Shown here piece by piece: positions 1 to 62,714 of a stretch of DNA of 64,000 nt. The notes under the pieces are model-generated. The model searched no databases. It had not been told where the DNA came from and saw only the letters and a list, made by a program, of their open reading frames with translations. Source of the stretch: Piliocolobus tephrosceles. Its lineage: Eukaryota; Chordata; Mammalia; Primates; Cercopithecidae. The position numbers and the translations under genes were made by a program. Numbering within the stretch: position 1 is the first letter of the stretch; each line of letters opens with the position of its first letter. The stretch is taken from positions 84,832,918 through 84,896,917 of the forward strand of contig NC_045441.1 of the NCBI RefSeq assembly GCF_002776525.5. The letters run 5' to 3'.

Positions 1-99
1 AAACTTTCTACTGCAGGACCTGACAGGTGCTAGACTCTCAGTAAAGATGGTTGAATGAATGGATGATTGAATTAATTTACAAAGAGACTTGCTTTAGTA

Positions 100-293
100 A
101 TTGTCGACTCTTCACTTATTCAACAAATATTTGAGGGTGTTTAATGTGCTAAGTACCATTCTGTGTGTTCGTAATGTATCAGTGAACAAAGCACAGATCT
201 CCGTTCTTTTGGTGCTTACGTTCCAGTAGGGGGAGATAGATGATAAACTTTCCTGACTGGGAGTCCTGGCAAGCGCATCCTGAGCAAATAAGT

Positions 294-326
<33 letters not shown>

Positions 327-426
327 NNNNNNNNNNNNNNNNNNNNNNNNNNNNNNNNNNNNNNNNNNNNNNNNNNNNNNNNNNNNNNNNNNNNNNNNNN
401 NNNNNNNNNNNNNNNNNNNNNNNNNN

Positions 427-461
<35 letters not shown>

Positions 462-640
462 GAGAAGCAAGACATTTAGGGTCTTGTAAACCACAAAGAC
501 CTCAGCTTTCACCCAGTGAAATGGCAGCTGTTGGTAGTTTCTGAGCTGAGCAGTAACATGAGCAGACTTGCATTTTCAAAGGATCACACTGTCTGCTGTG
601 TTGAGAATAGACTGGATTGAGAATAGGGACAACGGTAGAA
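100..640 (-). mobile_element. Ancient L2 LINE, antisense, interrupted by gap
   Basis: Positions 110-245 read as the reverse complement of the L2 3' end (ATTCAACAAATATTTGAGG, CTTACGTTCCAGTAGGGGGAGA). Positions 478-640 match a more 5' part of L2 (GCATTTTCAAAGGATCACAC, GCTGTGTTGAGAATAGACTG). A poly(A) stretch and an N gap lie between. Confidence 0.55.
327..426. other. Assembly gap of 100 N between poly(A) runs
   Basis: One hundred Ns separate poly(A) runs at about 296-325 and 427-457. One hundred is the usual placeholder for a gap of unknown length, so sequence may be missing. Confidence 0.9.
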
Positions 641-1030
641 GCAAAGATCTTTTCCCTGTTACTTCCCTATAATAAGAAATGCAGTAATCCTTCCCTATTA
701 CTGTTGCTTATTATTGTTGCAATGCTCTTAATTCTTGCTTTTAAACAGATAGATTTATATGCTCAAAATGTTAATGCTTCTCTCATAGGATTGACTCATT
801 TAATAGTATCAACTTTAATGATACTAACTTGTTAGAAGCACTGATTAATCCTGAATTTCTTCCTTTGTACGGTGTTTAGGTGGGGAAGATGTTATTCAAG
901 AGGCTAAGACTCTCAAAGAGGCTTGCAGTTAGTGAACAAATTTTACTTGTCTATGTGTTTGTTGGATGTCTACTTCATCTTTCTAACTGAAACCTCCTGC
1001 CTGTAACCACTTAGGTGTGATCTTTTTTAG

Positions 1031-52938
<51,908 letters not shown>

Positions 52939-52990
52939 ACTTTTGCTACAGTATATTTTAAAAATAAATTCAAATTATTCTACAATTTTA
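52939..52990 (+). terminator. ABCB4: ABCB4 3' UTR and poly(A) signal
   Basis: The consensus AATAAA at 52963-52968 lies 24 nt after the stop codon, with U-rich and GU-containing sequence downstream (about 52990-53020). A very short 3' UTR of about 50 nt is implied, as I remember for human ABCB4. The exact cleavage site cannot be seen. Confidence 0.75.
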
Positions 52991-53967
52991 TCTGACTTGT
53001 AAAAGAAGTTTCTAGTTTGTCATCATAAAACATAAGTATATCTCATTCTAAATCAATTTAGAAGATCCAATTTGGGGTTTATTATGGCATTTGAAATTTG
53101 AGAGTTAGAAGTGACACCTGTCTTGAAGTATTAAAACAACAGGCTGGCTCTCCCTAAGTTACTAGAAACATCCAGAAAAAGAACAAAATTCAAGATAAAA
53201 GTACAGGTGTAGAAATATAGAAGCCACAGACATAGGAAAATGGTCTTATGGTCCTGAATGGGTTGGGTAGACAGGATAGTTTGGGAATAATTTTCCCAAG
53301 TACAAAGGAAAAATAGATTGTTTAATAGCCTCATCTCTCTTGGTAATTTTCTAAATAATTCTATTATGGAATCAAAGTTTTTTAAATGAATGAATTTCCA
53401 GCTTTATCATCCAAGACCAAGAGAAAATGAAATTGCCCCTATCTAGCTAACTCTGAAAGCACGTATCAGTTCCATTAAGCAAGAAAGAGCCCTGTCATTA
53501 AGTATTTCTTTAAAGTTTTAAACTCGTTAATTTAAAATGTACAATTATCAATATAATTTGAAACATCAAACATCGATGATACATGCTGAGTTTCTATAGC
53601 AACTGTGTCCTCTTTTATAATAAAATATACTACTTTTCCCAGAAAATCCGTTTTTCCTACAAGGAAAGGTATGTTTAATGGAAAGCCAAAAATATTCTAG
53701 ACAACCCCTGGAAGCTAACCACACTGAAATGTTTCCGTATGTTTTCCCTTTGTTTTCTCCACAATTTTCTGCAACAAATTAGTTCTTAGTGTCGTATCAG
53801 GTTGTTAAATTCAGTAAATTATCCAAAGTTCTTCTAACTAATAAACCATATTACCAAAGAATTTTTCAAATGTGACCACTGTGTGAGTGGATCAAATTTC
53901 AGATTAACCAAGACAAAAGGGAGGCAAAAAGTATATTACTGCAGTGACCCAAAGTAGTATTCAACCT
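52991..53967. other. ABCB4 3' flank, no feature recognised
   Basis: AT-rich intergenic sequence between the ABCB4 poly(A) site and the MER5A fragment, with no gene or repeat that I can name. Confidence 0.5.
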
Positions 53968-54115
53968 GTTTATCTATAATGATTCCCAAACTTGCCTGGT
54001 CAGAATCACGGGGCATCTATTCCTAAACAAAATAATAGATTCAGTAGGTCTGGGTTGAGACCCAGGAATGTTTTTTAAAATGCACTTTAGATGATTATTC
54101 ACGTCAGGCAAGTTA
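53968..54115 (+). mobile_element. MER5A-type hAT transposon, 3' flank of ABCB4
   Basis: GATTCCCAAACTTGCCTGGT, AATCACGGGGC, ATTCAGTAGGTCTGGG and AGGAATGTTTTTTAAAA are in MER5A order. Confidence 0.65.
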
Positions 54116-54199
54116 GGAAAAGTGGTGAGGTATGACTGAGAGGGGGTTTCTGTGCAGGTGATGCAGTTTCCAAAATACCCCACTCATTACACATTATAG

Positions 54200-54405
54200 T
54201 TTTAGTATTCTTACCTAAAATGCTTGGGATCAGAAGTGTTTCATATGTCAGAATATTTGCATTATACTCACTGGCTGAGCAGCCCAAGTCCAGAAATCCT
54301 AAATGTTCCAGTGAGCATTTCCTTATGTCAGCACTCAAAATGTTTTGGATTTTGGAGAATTTCTGGCGTTCAGATTTGGGATTCTTAACCTGTATTTAAA
54401 AACCA
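54200..54405. mobile_element. DNA-transposon-like fragment next to L1
   Basis: ATGCTTGGGATCAGAAGTGT and AAAATGTTTTGGATTTTGGA resemble the ends of a Tigger/MER44-like non-autonomous element. The family is uncertain. Confidence 0.35.
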
Positions 54406-54756
54406 ACCAAATGATTCTAAATGCCTTGCTGTCTAGTTTACAACCCTGCACTAGAGTGAGGGAAAAGGTTCTTAGTTCAGATTTCATCTTCCTTTTCTTT
54501 TTCTTTTTTCTTTTTTTTATTTTTTAATTTTTTATTATACTTTAAGTTTTAGGGTACATATGCATAATGTGCAGTTTTGTTACATATGTATATCTGTGCC
54601 ATGTTGGTGTGCTGCACCCATCAACTCGTCAGCACCCATCAATTCCTCATTTATATCAGGTATAACTCCCCAGTGCAATCCCTCCCCCCTCCCCCCTCTC
54701 CATGATAGGCCCCCGTGTGTGATGTTCCCCTTCCCGAGAACAAGTGAACTCACTGT

Positions 54757-57700
54757 TCAGTTCCCACCTATGAGTGAGAACATGCGGTGTTTGGTTTTCT
54801 CTTCTTGTGATAATTTGCTAAGAATGATGGTTTCCAGCTGCATCCATGTCTCTACAAAGGACGCAAACTCATCCTTTTTTATGGCTGCATAGTATTCCAT
54901 GGTGTATATGTGCCACATTTTCTTAATCCAGTCTGTCACTGATGGACATTTGGGTTGATTCCAAGTCTTTGCTATTGTGAATAGTGCCGCAATAAACATA
55001 CGTGTGCATGTGTCTTTATAGTAGCATAATTTATAATCCTTTGGGTATATACCCAGTAGTGGGATGGCTGGGTCATATGGTACATCTAGTTCTAGATCTT
55101 TGAGGAATTGCCATACTGTTTTCCATAATGGTTGGACTAGTTTGCAATCCCACCAACAGTGTAAAAGTGTTCCTATTTCTCCACATCCTCACCAACACCT
55201 GTTGTTTCCTGATTTTTTAATGATTGCCATTCTAACCGGTGTGAGATGGTATCTCATTGTGGTTTTGATTTGCATTTCTCTGATGGCGAGTGATGATGAG
55301 CATTTTTTCATGTATCTGTTGGCTGTATGAATGTCTTCTTTTGAGAAATGTCTGTTCATATCCTTTCCCCACTTTTTGATAGGGTTGTTTGTTTTTTTCT
55401 TGTATATTTGTTTGAGTTCTTTGTAGATTCTGGATATTAGCCCTTTGTCAGATGAGTAGATTGCAAAGATTTTCTCCCATTCTGTAGGTTGCCTGTTCAC
55501 TCTGATGGTAGTTTCTTTTGCTGTGCAGAAGCTCTTTAGTTTAATGAGATCCCATTTGTCAATTTTGGCTTTTGCTGCCGTTGCTTTTGGTGTTTTAGAC
55601 ATGAAGTCCTTGCCCATGGCTATGTCCTGAATGGTACTACCTAGATTTTCTTCTAGGCTTTTTATGGTAATAGGTCTAACATTTAAGTCTCTAATCCATC
55701 TTGAATTAATCTTCGTATAAGGAGTAAGGAAAGGATCCAGTTTCAGCTTTCTACTTATGGCTAGCCAATTTTCCCAGCACCATTTATTAAATAGGGAAGC
55801 CTTTCCCCATTTCTTGTTTCTCTCAGGTTTGTCAAAGATCAGATGGCTGTAGATGTGTGGTATTATTTCTGAGGACTCTGTTCTGTTCCATTGGTCTATA
55901 TCTCTGTTTTGGTACCAGTACCATGCTGTTTTGGTTACTGTAGCCTTGTACTATAGTTTGAAGTCAGGTAGCGTGACGCCTCCGGCTTTGTCCTTTTGAC
56001 TTAGGATTGTCTTGGCAATGCGGGCTCTTTTTTGGTTCCATATGAACTTTAAAGCAGTTTTTTCCAATTCTGTGAAGAAACTCATTGGTAGCTTGATGGG
56101 GATGGCATTGAATCTATAAATAACCTTGGGCAGTATGGCCATTTTCACGATATTGATTCTTCCTATCCATGAGCATGGTATGTTCTTCCATTTGTTCGTG
56201 TCCTCTTTGATTTCACTGAGCAGTGGTTTGTAGTTCTCCTTGAAGAGGTCCTTTACATCCCTTGTAAGTTGGATTCCTAGGTATTTTATTCTCTTTGAAG
56301 CACTTGTGAATGGAAGTTCATTCCTGATTTGGCTCTCTGCTTGTCTGTTACTGGTGTATAAGAATGCTTGTGATTTTTGCACATTAATTTTGTATCCTGA
56401 GACTTTGCTGAAGTTGCTTATCAGCTTAAGAAGGTTTTGGGCTGAGACGATGGGGTTTTCTAAGTATACAATCATGTCATCTGCAAACAGGGACAATTTG
56501 ACTTCTTCTTTTCCTAACTGAATACCCTTGATTTCTTTCTCTTGCCTGATTGCCCTAGCCAGAACTTCCAACACTATGTTGAATAGGAGTGGTGAGAGAG
56601 GGCATCCCTGTCTTGTGCCAGTTTTCAAAGGGAATTTTTCCAGTTTTTGCCCATTCAGTATGATATTAGCTGTGGGTTTGTCATAAATAGCTCTTATTAT
56701 TTTGAGGTACGTTCCATCAATACCGAATTTGTTGAGCGTTTTTAGCATGAAGGGCTGTTGAATTTTGTCAAAAGCCTTTTCTGCATCTATTGAGATAATC
56801 ATGTGGTTCTTGTCTTTGGTTCTGTTTATATGCTGGATTACGTTGATTGATTTGTGAATGTTGAACCAGCCTTGCATCCCAGGGATGAAGCCCACTTGAT
56901 CATGGTGGATAAGCTTTTTGATGTGCTGCTGAATCCGGTTTGCCAGTATTTTATTGAGGATTTTTGCATCGATGTTCATCAGGGAGATTGGTCTAAAATT
57001 CTCTTTTTTTGTTGTGTCTCTGCCAGGCTTTGGTATCAGGATGATGTTGGCCTCATAAAATGAGTTAGGGAGGATTCCCTCTTTTCCTATTGATTGGAAT
57101 AGTTTCAGAAGGAATGGTACCAGCTCCTCCTTGTACCTCTGGTAGAATTCAGCTGTGAATCCATCTGGTCCTGGGCTTTTTTTGGTGGGTAGGCTATTAA
57201 TTGTTACCTCAATTTCAGAGCCTGCTATTGGTCTATTCAGGGATTCAACTTCTTCCTGGTTTAGTCTTGGAAGAGTGTAAGTGTCCAGGAAATTATCCAT
57301 TTCTTCTAGATTTTCTAGTTGATTTGCGTAGAGGTGTTTATAGTATTCTCTGATGGTAGTTTGTATTTCTGTGGGGTCGGTGGTGATATCCCCTTTATCA
57401 TTTTTTATTGCGTCTATTTGATTCCTCTCTCTTTTCTTCTTTATTAGTCTTGCTAGCGGTCTGTCAATTTTGTTGCTTTTCAAAAAGCCAACTCCTGGAT
57501 TCATTGATTTTTTGGAGGGTTTTTTGTGTCTCTATCTCCTTCAGTTCTGCTCTGATCTTAGTTATTTCTTGCCTTCTGCTAGCTTTTGAATGTGTTTGCT
57601 CTTGCTTCTCTAGTTCTTTTAATTGTGATGTTAGAGTGTCAATTTTAGATCTTTCCTGCTTTCTCTTGTGGGCATTTAGTGCTATAAATTTCCCTCTACA

Positions 57701-58582
57701 CACTGCTTTAAATGTGTCCCAGAGATTCTGGTGTGTTGTATCTTTGTTCTCATTGGTTTCAAAGAACATCTTTATTTCTGCCTTCATTTCGTTATGTACC
57801 CAGTAGTCATTCAGGAGCAGGTTGTTCAGTTTCCATGTAGTTGAGCGGTTTTGATTGAGTTCCTTAGTCCTGAGTTCTAGTTTGATCGCACTGTGGTCTG
57901 AGAGACAGTTCGATATAATTTCTGTTCTTTTACATTTGCTGAGGAGTGCTTTACTTCCAATTATGTGGTCAATTTTGGAATAAGTGCGATGTGGTGCTGA
58001 GAAGAATGTATATTCTGTTGACTTGGGGTGGAGAGTTCTATAGATGTCTATTAGGTCTGCTTGGTGCAGAGATGAGTTCAATTCCTGGATATCCTTGTTA
58101 ACTTTCTGTCTTGTTGATCTGTCTAATGTTGACAGTGGAGTGTTGAAGTCTCCCATTATTATTGTATGGGAGTCTAAGTCTCTTTGTAAGTCTCTAAGGA
58201 CTTGCTTTATGAATCTGGGTGCTCCTGTATTGGGTGCATATATATTTAGGATAGTTAGCTCTTCCTGTTGAATTGATCCCTTTACCATTATGTAATGGCC
58301 TTCTTTGTCTCTTTTGATCTTTGATGGTTTAAAGTCTGTTTTATCAGAGACTAGGATTGCAACCCCTGCTTTTTTTTGTTCTCCATTTGCTTGGTAGATC
58401 TTCCTCCATCCCTCTATTTTGAGCCTATGTATGTCTCTGCATGTGAGATGGGTCTCCTGAATACAGCAGACTGATGGGTCTTGACTCTTTATCCAGTTTG
58501 CCAGTCTGTGTCTTTTAATTGGAGCATTTAGTCCATTTACATTTAAGGTTAATATCGTTACGTGTGAACTTGATCCTGCCAT
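54757..58582 (-). pseudogene. L1 ORF2 (endonuclease and reverse transcriptase), broken
   Basis: The start at 58582 gives 372 codons (to 57464) holding the AP-endonuclease-like domain: NVNGLN (Asn14), QETHL, GDFNTPLS, SKIDHI and SDHSA are visible. A frameshift near 57470-57490 moves the frame. The frame then runs to a TAG at 55951-55953 and includes the reverse transcriptase motif FADD within LSLFADDMIVY. Reading resumes in the same frame but meets a TGA at 55189-55191, inside the C-terminal cysteine motif, before the natural stop at 54757. At least one frameshift and two nonsense changes make it inactive. Confidence 0.93.
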
Positions 58583-58645
58583 TATGATATTAACTGGTTA
58601 TTTTGCTCATTAGTTGATGCAGTTTCTTCCTAGCCTTGATGGTCT

Positions 58646-59660
58646 TTACATTTTGGCATGTTTTTGCAATGGCTGGTACCGGTTGTTCCTTTCCATGTTT
58701 AGGGCTTCCTTCAGGGTCTCTTGTAAGGCAGGCCTGGTGGTGACAAAATCTCTAAGCATTTGCTTAACTGTAAAGAATTTTATCTTTCCTTCACTTATGA
58801 AACTTAGTTTGGCTGGATATGAAATTCTGGGTTTAAAATTCTTTTCTTTAAGAACGTTGAATATTGGCCCCCACTCTCTTCTGGCTTGTAGAGTTTCTGC
58901 CGAGAGATCTGCTGTCAGTCTGATGGGCTTCCCTTTGTGGGTAACCCGACCTTTCTCTCTGGCTGCCCTTAAGATTTTTTCCTTCATTTCAACTTTGGTG
59001 AATCTGGCAATTATGTGTCTTGGAGTTGCTCTTCTGGAGGAGTATCTTTGTGGCGTTCTCTGTATTTCCTGAATTTGAATGTTGGCCTGCCCTGCTAGGT
59101 TGGGGAAGTTCTCCTGGATGATATCCTGAAGAGTGTTTTCCAACTTGGTTCCATTTTCCCCCTCACTTTCAGGCACCCCAATCAGACGTAGATTTGGTCT
59201 TTTTACATAATCCCATACTTCTTGCAGGCTTTGTTCATTTCTTTTTTTTCTTTTTTCTTTTGGTTTCTCTTCTCGCTTCATTTCATTCATTTGATCCTCA
59301 ATCGCTGATACTCTTTCTTCCAGTTGATCAAGTCAGTTACTGAAGCTCGTGCATTTGTCACGTATTTCTCGTGTCATGGTTTTCATCTCTGTCATTTCGT
59401 ATGACCTTCTCTGCATTAATTAGTCTAGCTGTCAATTCTTCCACTCTTTTTTCAAGATTTTTAGTTTCTTTGCGCTGGGTACGTAATTCCTCCTTTAGCT
59501 CTGAGAGGTTTGATGGACTGAAGCCTTCTTCTCTCATCTCATCAAAATCGTTCTCTGACCAGCTTTGATCCGTTGCTGGTGATGGGCTGTGCTCCTTTGC
59601 AGGGGGAGATGCACTCTTATTTTTTGAATTTCCAGCTTTTCTGCCCTGCTTTTTCCCCAT
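58646..59660 (-). pseudogene. L1 ORF1 (ORF1p RNA-binding chaperone), broken
   Basis: Reading starts at ATG 59660 (MGKKQGRKAGNSKNKSASPP) and gives 100 codons: the N-terminal region and part of the coiled coil. A frameshift near 59360-59400 moves the frame, and an in-frame stop follows near 59334 (after TSFSN). The frame is then open to 58646. That part holds the RRM and C-terminal domains (VWDYVKRPNLRLIGVPE, RRATPRHII, LSAETLQARREWGP). No full ORF1p can be made. Confidence 0.92.
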
Positions 59661-60695
59661 CTTTGTGGTTTTATCTGTCTCTGGTCTTTGATGATGGTGA
59701 CGTACTGATGGGGTTTTGGTATAGGTGTCCTTCCTGTTTGATAGTTTTCCTTCTGACAGTCAGGTCTCTCAGCTATAGGTCTGTTGGAGATTGCTTGAGG
59801 TCCACTCCAGACCCTGTTTGTCTGGGTATCAGCAGCAGAGGTTGCAGAAGATAGAATATTGCTGAACAGCGAGTGCACCTGTCTGATTCTTGCTTTGGAA
59901 GCTTCATCTCAGGGGTGTACTCCACCCTGTGAGGTGTGGGGTGTCAGACTGCCCCTAGTGGGGGATGTCTCCCAGTTAGGCTACTCAGGGGTCAGGGACC
60001 CACTTGAGCAGGCAGCCTGCCCCTTCTCAGATCTCAACCTCCCTGTTGGGAGATCCACTGCTCTCTTCAAAGCTGTCAGACAGAGTCGTTCGCGTCTGCA
60101 CAGGCCTCTACTGCTTCCCCTGTTATTTTTCAGTTGTGCCCGGTCCCCAGAGGCAGAGTCTACAGAGACAGGCAGGTTTCCTTGAGCTGCTGTGAGCTCC
60201 ACCCAGTTGGAGCTTCCCAGCGGCTTTGTTTACCTACTTAAGCCTCAGCGATGGCGGGCGCCCCTCCCCCAGCCTCGCTGCTGCCTTGCGGTTAGATTGC
60301 CGCAGACTGCTGTGTTAGCAAGGAGGCAGGCTCCGTGGGCGTGGGACCCTCCCGGCCAGGAGTGGGGTATATTCTCCTGGTGTGCCAGTGTGCTTACAGC
60401 ACCGTATTGGGGTGGGAGTTACCCGATTTTCCAGGTGTTGTGTGTCTCAGTTCCCCTGGCTAGGAAAAGGGACTCCCTTCCCCCTTGCACTTCCCAGGTG
60501 AGGCGATGCCTCGCCCTGCTTCAGCTCTCGCTGGTCAGGCTGCAGCAGCTGACCCGCATGGATTGTCCGGCACTCCCGAGTGAGATGACCCCAGTACCTC
60601 AGTTGAAAATGCAGAAATCACCGGTCTTCTGTGTCGCTCACGCTGGGAGATGGAGACTGGAGCTGTTCCTATTCGGCCATCTTGCTCCGCCCCCC
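59661..60695 (-). promoter_or_regulatory. L1 5' UTR with internal promoter
   Basis: The 1035-nt, CpG-rich leader precedes the ORF1 start. A YY1-type CAAGATGGCCG motif lies at 60684-60674, at the position known to set L1 transcription start. The leader is about 125 nt longer than the roughly 910-nt leader of the youngest human L1s. On the antisense strand an ATG at 60251 opens a frame that stops after 14 codons (60293-60295), at the site of the antisense ORF0 of human L1. Confidence 0.8.
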
Positions 60696-60889
60696 TCATC
60701 TTCCTTTTCTATACCAACCATGAAGAAATGTATCAAATGTCACAGAAGCCAACTCTGAATGTTTTCACAGAGAAACAGTACTGGTGCTTTTCAGGACAGA
60801 GGCTGGCACAGTGTAAACGGCTTAACTGTTAGTAATAAACCAGTCTTATCAAATTCAGAACATACGTGTTTTTTAAAAGGGATGTATAG

Positions 60890-61430
60890 AATCAGTACAC
60901 TGAGTATGACGTAATCTTTATATATATTAAAATGTCTGGTAGATTGCTATAGTGCCCAATAATCATGCCCTCTCTGCCCACTCTTTTACAAAGTGACTTT
61001 CTCTTATCAAGAGATTACTTTTTCCCCACTCCTTAAATCTGGACTTCCCTTGTGACTTGGTTTAATCAACAAAATGCAGCCAAGTGATGGCATGTGACTT
61101 CAGGGCCTAGGCCTCAAGGGACCTTCACCTCTCAGAACACTCTCACTACCAAGTAAGGAAGCTCAATTTTGAATACTGGATGATGAGAGACCATGTCAGG
61201 AGAGAGAGTCCCAGCCACCAAATCTGCAGATAGTGGGTGAGGTGATCTTAAACCTTCCAGCCTCAGTCCTGGCTGCCTGATGATTATAGCTGTATAAATA
61301 AACACAGGCAAGACCAGCAGAAGAACTGTCTAGCTATTATCAATCAACTGACATGAGAAACAATAAACGGATACAAGACACTAAGTTTTGGATGGTTAAT
61401 TACACAGCAATATATAACTGAGGTCAAAAA
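60890..61430 (+). mobile_element. MLT1/MaLR-type LTR, sense
   Basis: The segment resembles an MLT1 LTR: GGCCTAGGCCTC, a GAGACCATGT...GAGAGAG stretch, GCAAGACCAGCAGAAGAAC, AATAAAC and a CACTAAGTTTTGG end followed by an ACACAGCAATA stretch. It lies between the L1 and the CROT 3' end. Divergence is high and the boundaries are approximate. Confidence 0.6.
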
Positions 61431-61460
61431 GCATGAGAAAAGCAAACAGGAATTGAATCA

Positions 61461-61466
61461 TTTATT
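61461..61466 (-). terminator. CROT: Candidate CROT poly(A) signal AATAAA
   Basis: TTTATT on the + strand reads AATAAA on the minus strand, about 1.13 kb after the CROT stop. Cleavage would fall near 61440-61450, next to an MLT1-type LTR. A competing signal lies at 61614-61619. Confidence 0.5.
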
Positions 61467-61741
61467 CAAACATAAAAAGCTATATAATTTTGGCAGTTTC
61501 ATTTTTTGAGAGTAAAAACTACAAAATTGAACAGCGAGGAGGAAAAAAAATCTGATAATCTGATTTAACATTAGTCCTTTAAAAATCACTGTAACAAGTT
61601 TAAATATAAGTGCTTTATTTTTATGTTCACAAAACTAATTATAATACACCACAATGAATTTTGTTACAGTTTTATGTGTGTGTGATAGAGGGTATACATC
61701 TCCATCTACTACCTAATTTGTCTGTTCAAAACAGTTATTTT

Positions 61742-62045
61742 TCTTTCTTTTTTTTTTTTTTTGAGACAGGGTCTCACTCTCTTGCCCAGGCTATAGCATA
61801 AGGGCACCATCACAGCTCACTGCAGCCTCAACCTCCTGGGCTCAACTGATCCTCCTGTCTCAGCCTTCAAGTAGCTTGGTCTACAGGCACACATACACTA
61901 TCATACCCCACTAGTTTTTTGATCTTGTAGAGACAGGACCTTACCCTGTTGCCCAGGCTGGTCTCAAACTCCTAGATTCAAGCAATACTCCCACCTCGGC
62001 CTCCCAAAGTGCTAAGATTATAGGCATGAGCCACTGCACCCAGCC
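61742..62045 (-). mobile_element. Alu (J/S-type) in CROT 3' UTR
   Basis: Reverse Alu on the + strand (poly(T), GAGACAGGGTCTCACTC), hence sense with respect to CROT, within the inferred CROT 3' UTR. Confidence 0.92.
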
Positions 62046-62593
62046 CCAAAGAGTTATTTTAGATCACCATTAAATTGTAGTGGTCTTTCCCATCAAACGT
62101 AACAGGCTTGTAACCCTGTGGTGAACATAGAAGGCATTGATTTCAGGGAAATTAGCATAAAATAATGTAATTCATACCCTTTGGTAGTTAAAAACATTAA
62201 AGTGCTTGACAGATGGACTCTACACTGATGTCCAGAGAGAGGATTTATAACCCATGTAAGTACCAACAAAAATACTTAAAAATTAGAGTAAGATTTGCAT
62301 TGTTAAAATTTATAGATTTGGATTGTTGAGGCTTAAATACTGCATAGTTCTATATTCACTATGTCATAATTTGCATTGCTGCTGCATCAGAGGAGCTTAA
62401 AAATATTTCTACTTTCTATGGAGGAATAAATTTAGAGAGCATGATTCCACTAATTTCTACATTTAACAAGTTTTCTTAACTTGTTAAAGGAATGTTAGCA
62501 AGTCAACATTCCTTCCCATCTCATATTACCAACTCACTCCCAGCACCCAGTTTAATGATATGTTTTGGTAAGTGCTTAATAGATGATTCATCT

Positions 62594-62714
62594 CTAAAGA
62601 TGAGTAGTGTTCATTAGCTGTATCATATCATAAAAAGCACAAAAAGTCAGCTGAACTAGCTTTTCGGCATCAGTCTCGGGACAGGATTTCCAGGCTGAAC
62701 AGGCCACAACAAAC
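62594..62714 (-). CDS. CROT: CROT last coding exon (carnitine O-octanoyltransferase C-terminus)
   Basis: Read on the minus strand, an acceptor AG (62716-62715) opens a 121-bp coding segment: one base finishing an Arg codon, 39 codons and a TAG stop (62596-62594). The peptide begins FVVACSAWKSCPETDAEKLV and ends MNTTHL. It matches the C-terminus of human peroxisomal carnitine O-octanoyltransferase as I remember it, with Tyr for His and Thr for Ser near the end. CROT transfers medium-chain acyl groups between CoA and carnitine in peroxisomes and ends in a Thr-His-Leu peroxisomal targeting signal. CROT is the convergent neighbour of ABCB4 in human, which supports the call. I found no preceding exon before the window end. 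Confidence 0.93.

Larger units (their letters stand above)
54499..60695 (-). mobile_element. Full-length primate L1, inactive, with 15-bp target-site duplications
   Basis: A 6197-bp L1 in minus orientation starts at 60695 with the usual GC-rich 5' UTR head and ends in an A-rich tail at 54499. Perfect copies of TCATCTTCCTTTTCT flank it (54484-54498 and 60696-60710), so it is a complete retrotransposition event. The order is 5' UTR, ORF1, a 63-nt spacer, ORF2, and a 3' UTR with a G-rich tract (about 54680-54703). ORF1 and ORF2 both carry frameshifts and stop codons, so the copy cannot move by itself. It lies between the convergent 3' ends of ABCB4 and CROT. I remember no such L1 in the human interval. 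Confidence 0.95.
61440..62593 (-). other. CROT: CROT 3' UTR with sense Alu
   Basis: The sequence after the CROT stop runs on the minus strand for about 1.1 kb and contains an Alu in the sense direction of CROT (61742-62045). Minus-strand AATAAA signals occur at 61619-61614 and 61466-61461. The second fits the CROT-ABCB4 spacing I remember from human once the L1 is subtracted, so it is preferred. The 3' end is not proven. Confidence 0.6.

Noticed and set aside
216..512. Frames of Lys, Phe or X runs near the start
   Set aside because: Artefacts of poly(A) and the N gap.
54757..57504. Separate genes from the L1 ORF2 pieces
   Set aside because: They are fragments of one ORF2 split by a frameshift and stop codons.
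60192..60758. 188-codon + strand frame across the L1 5' UTR into flanking DNA
   Set aside because: It opens at GTG, not ATG, and lies in CpG-rich leader sequence where long chance frames are expected.
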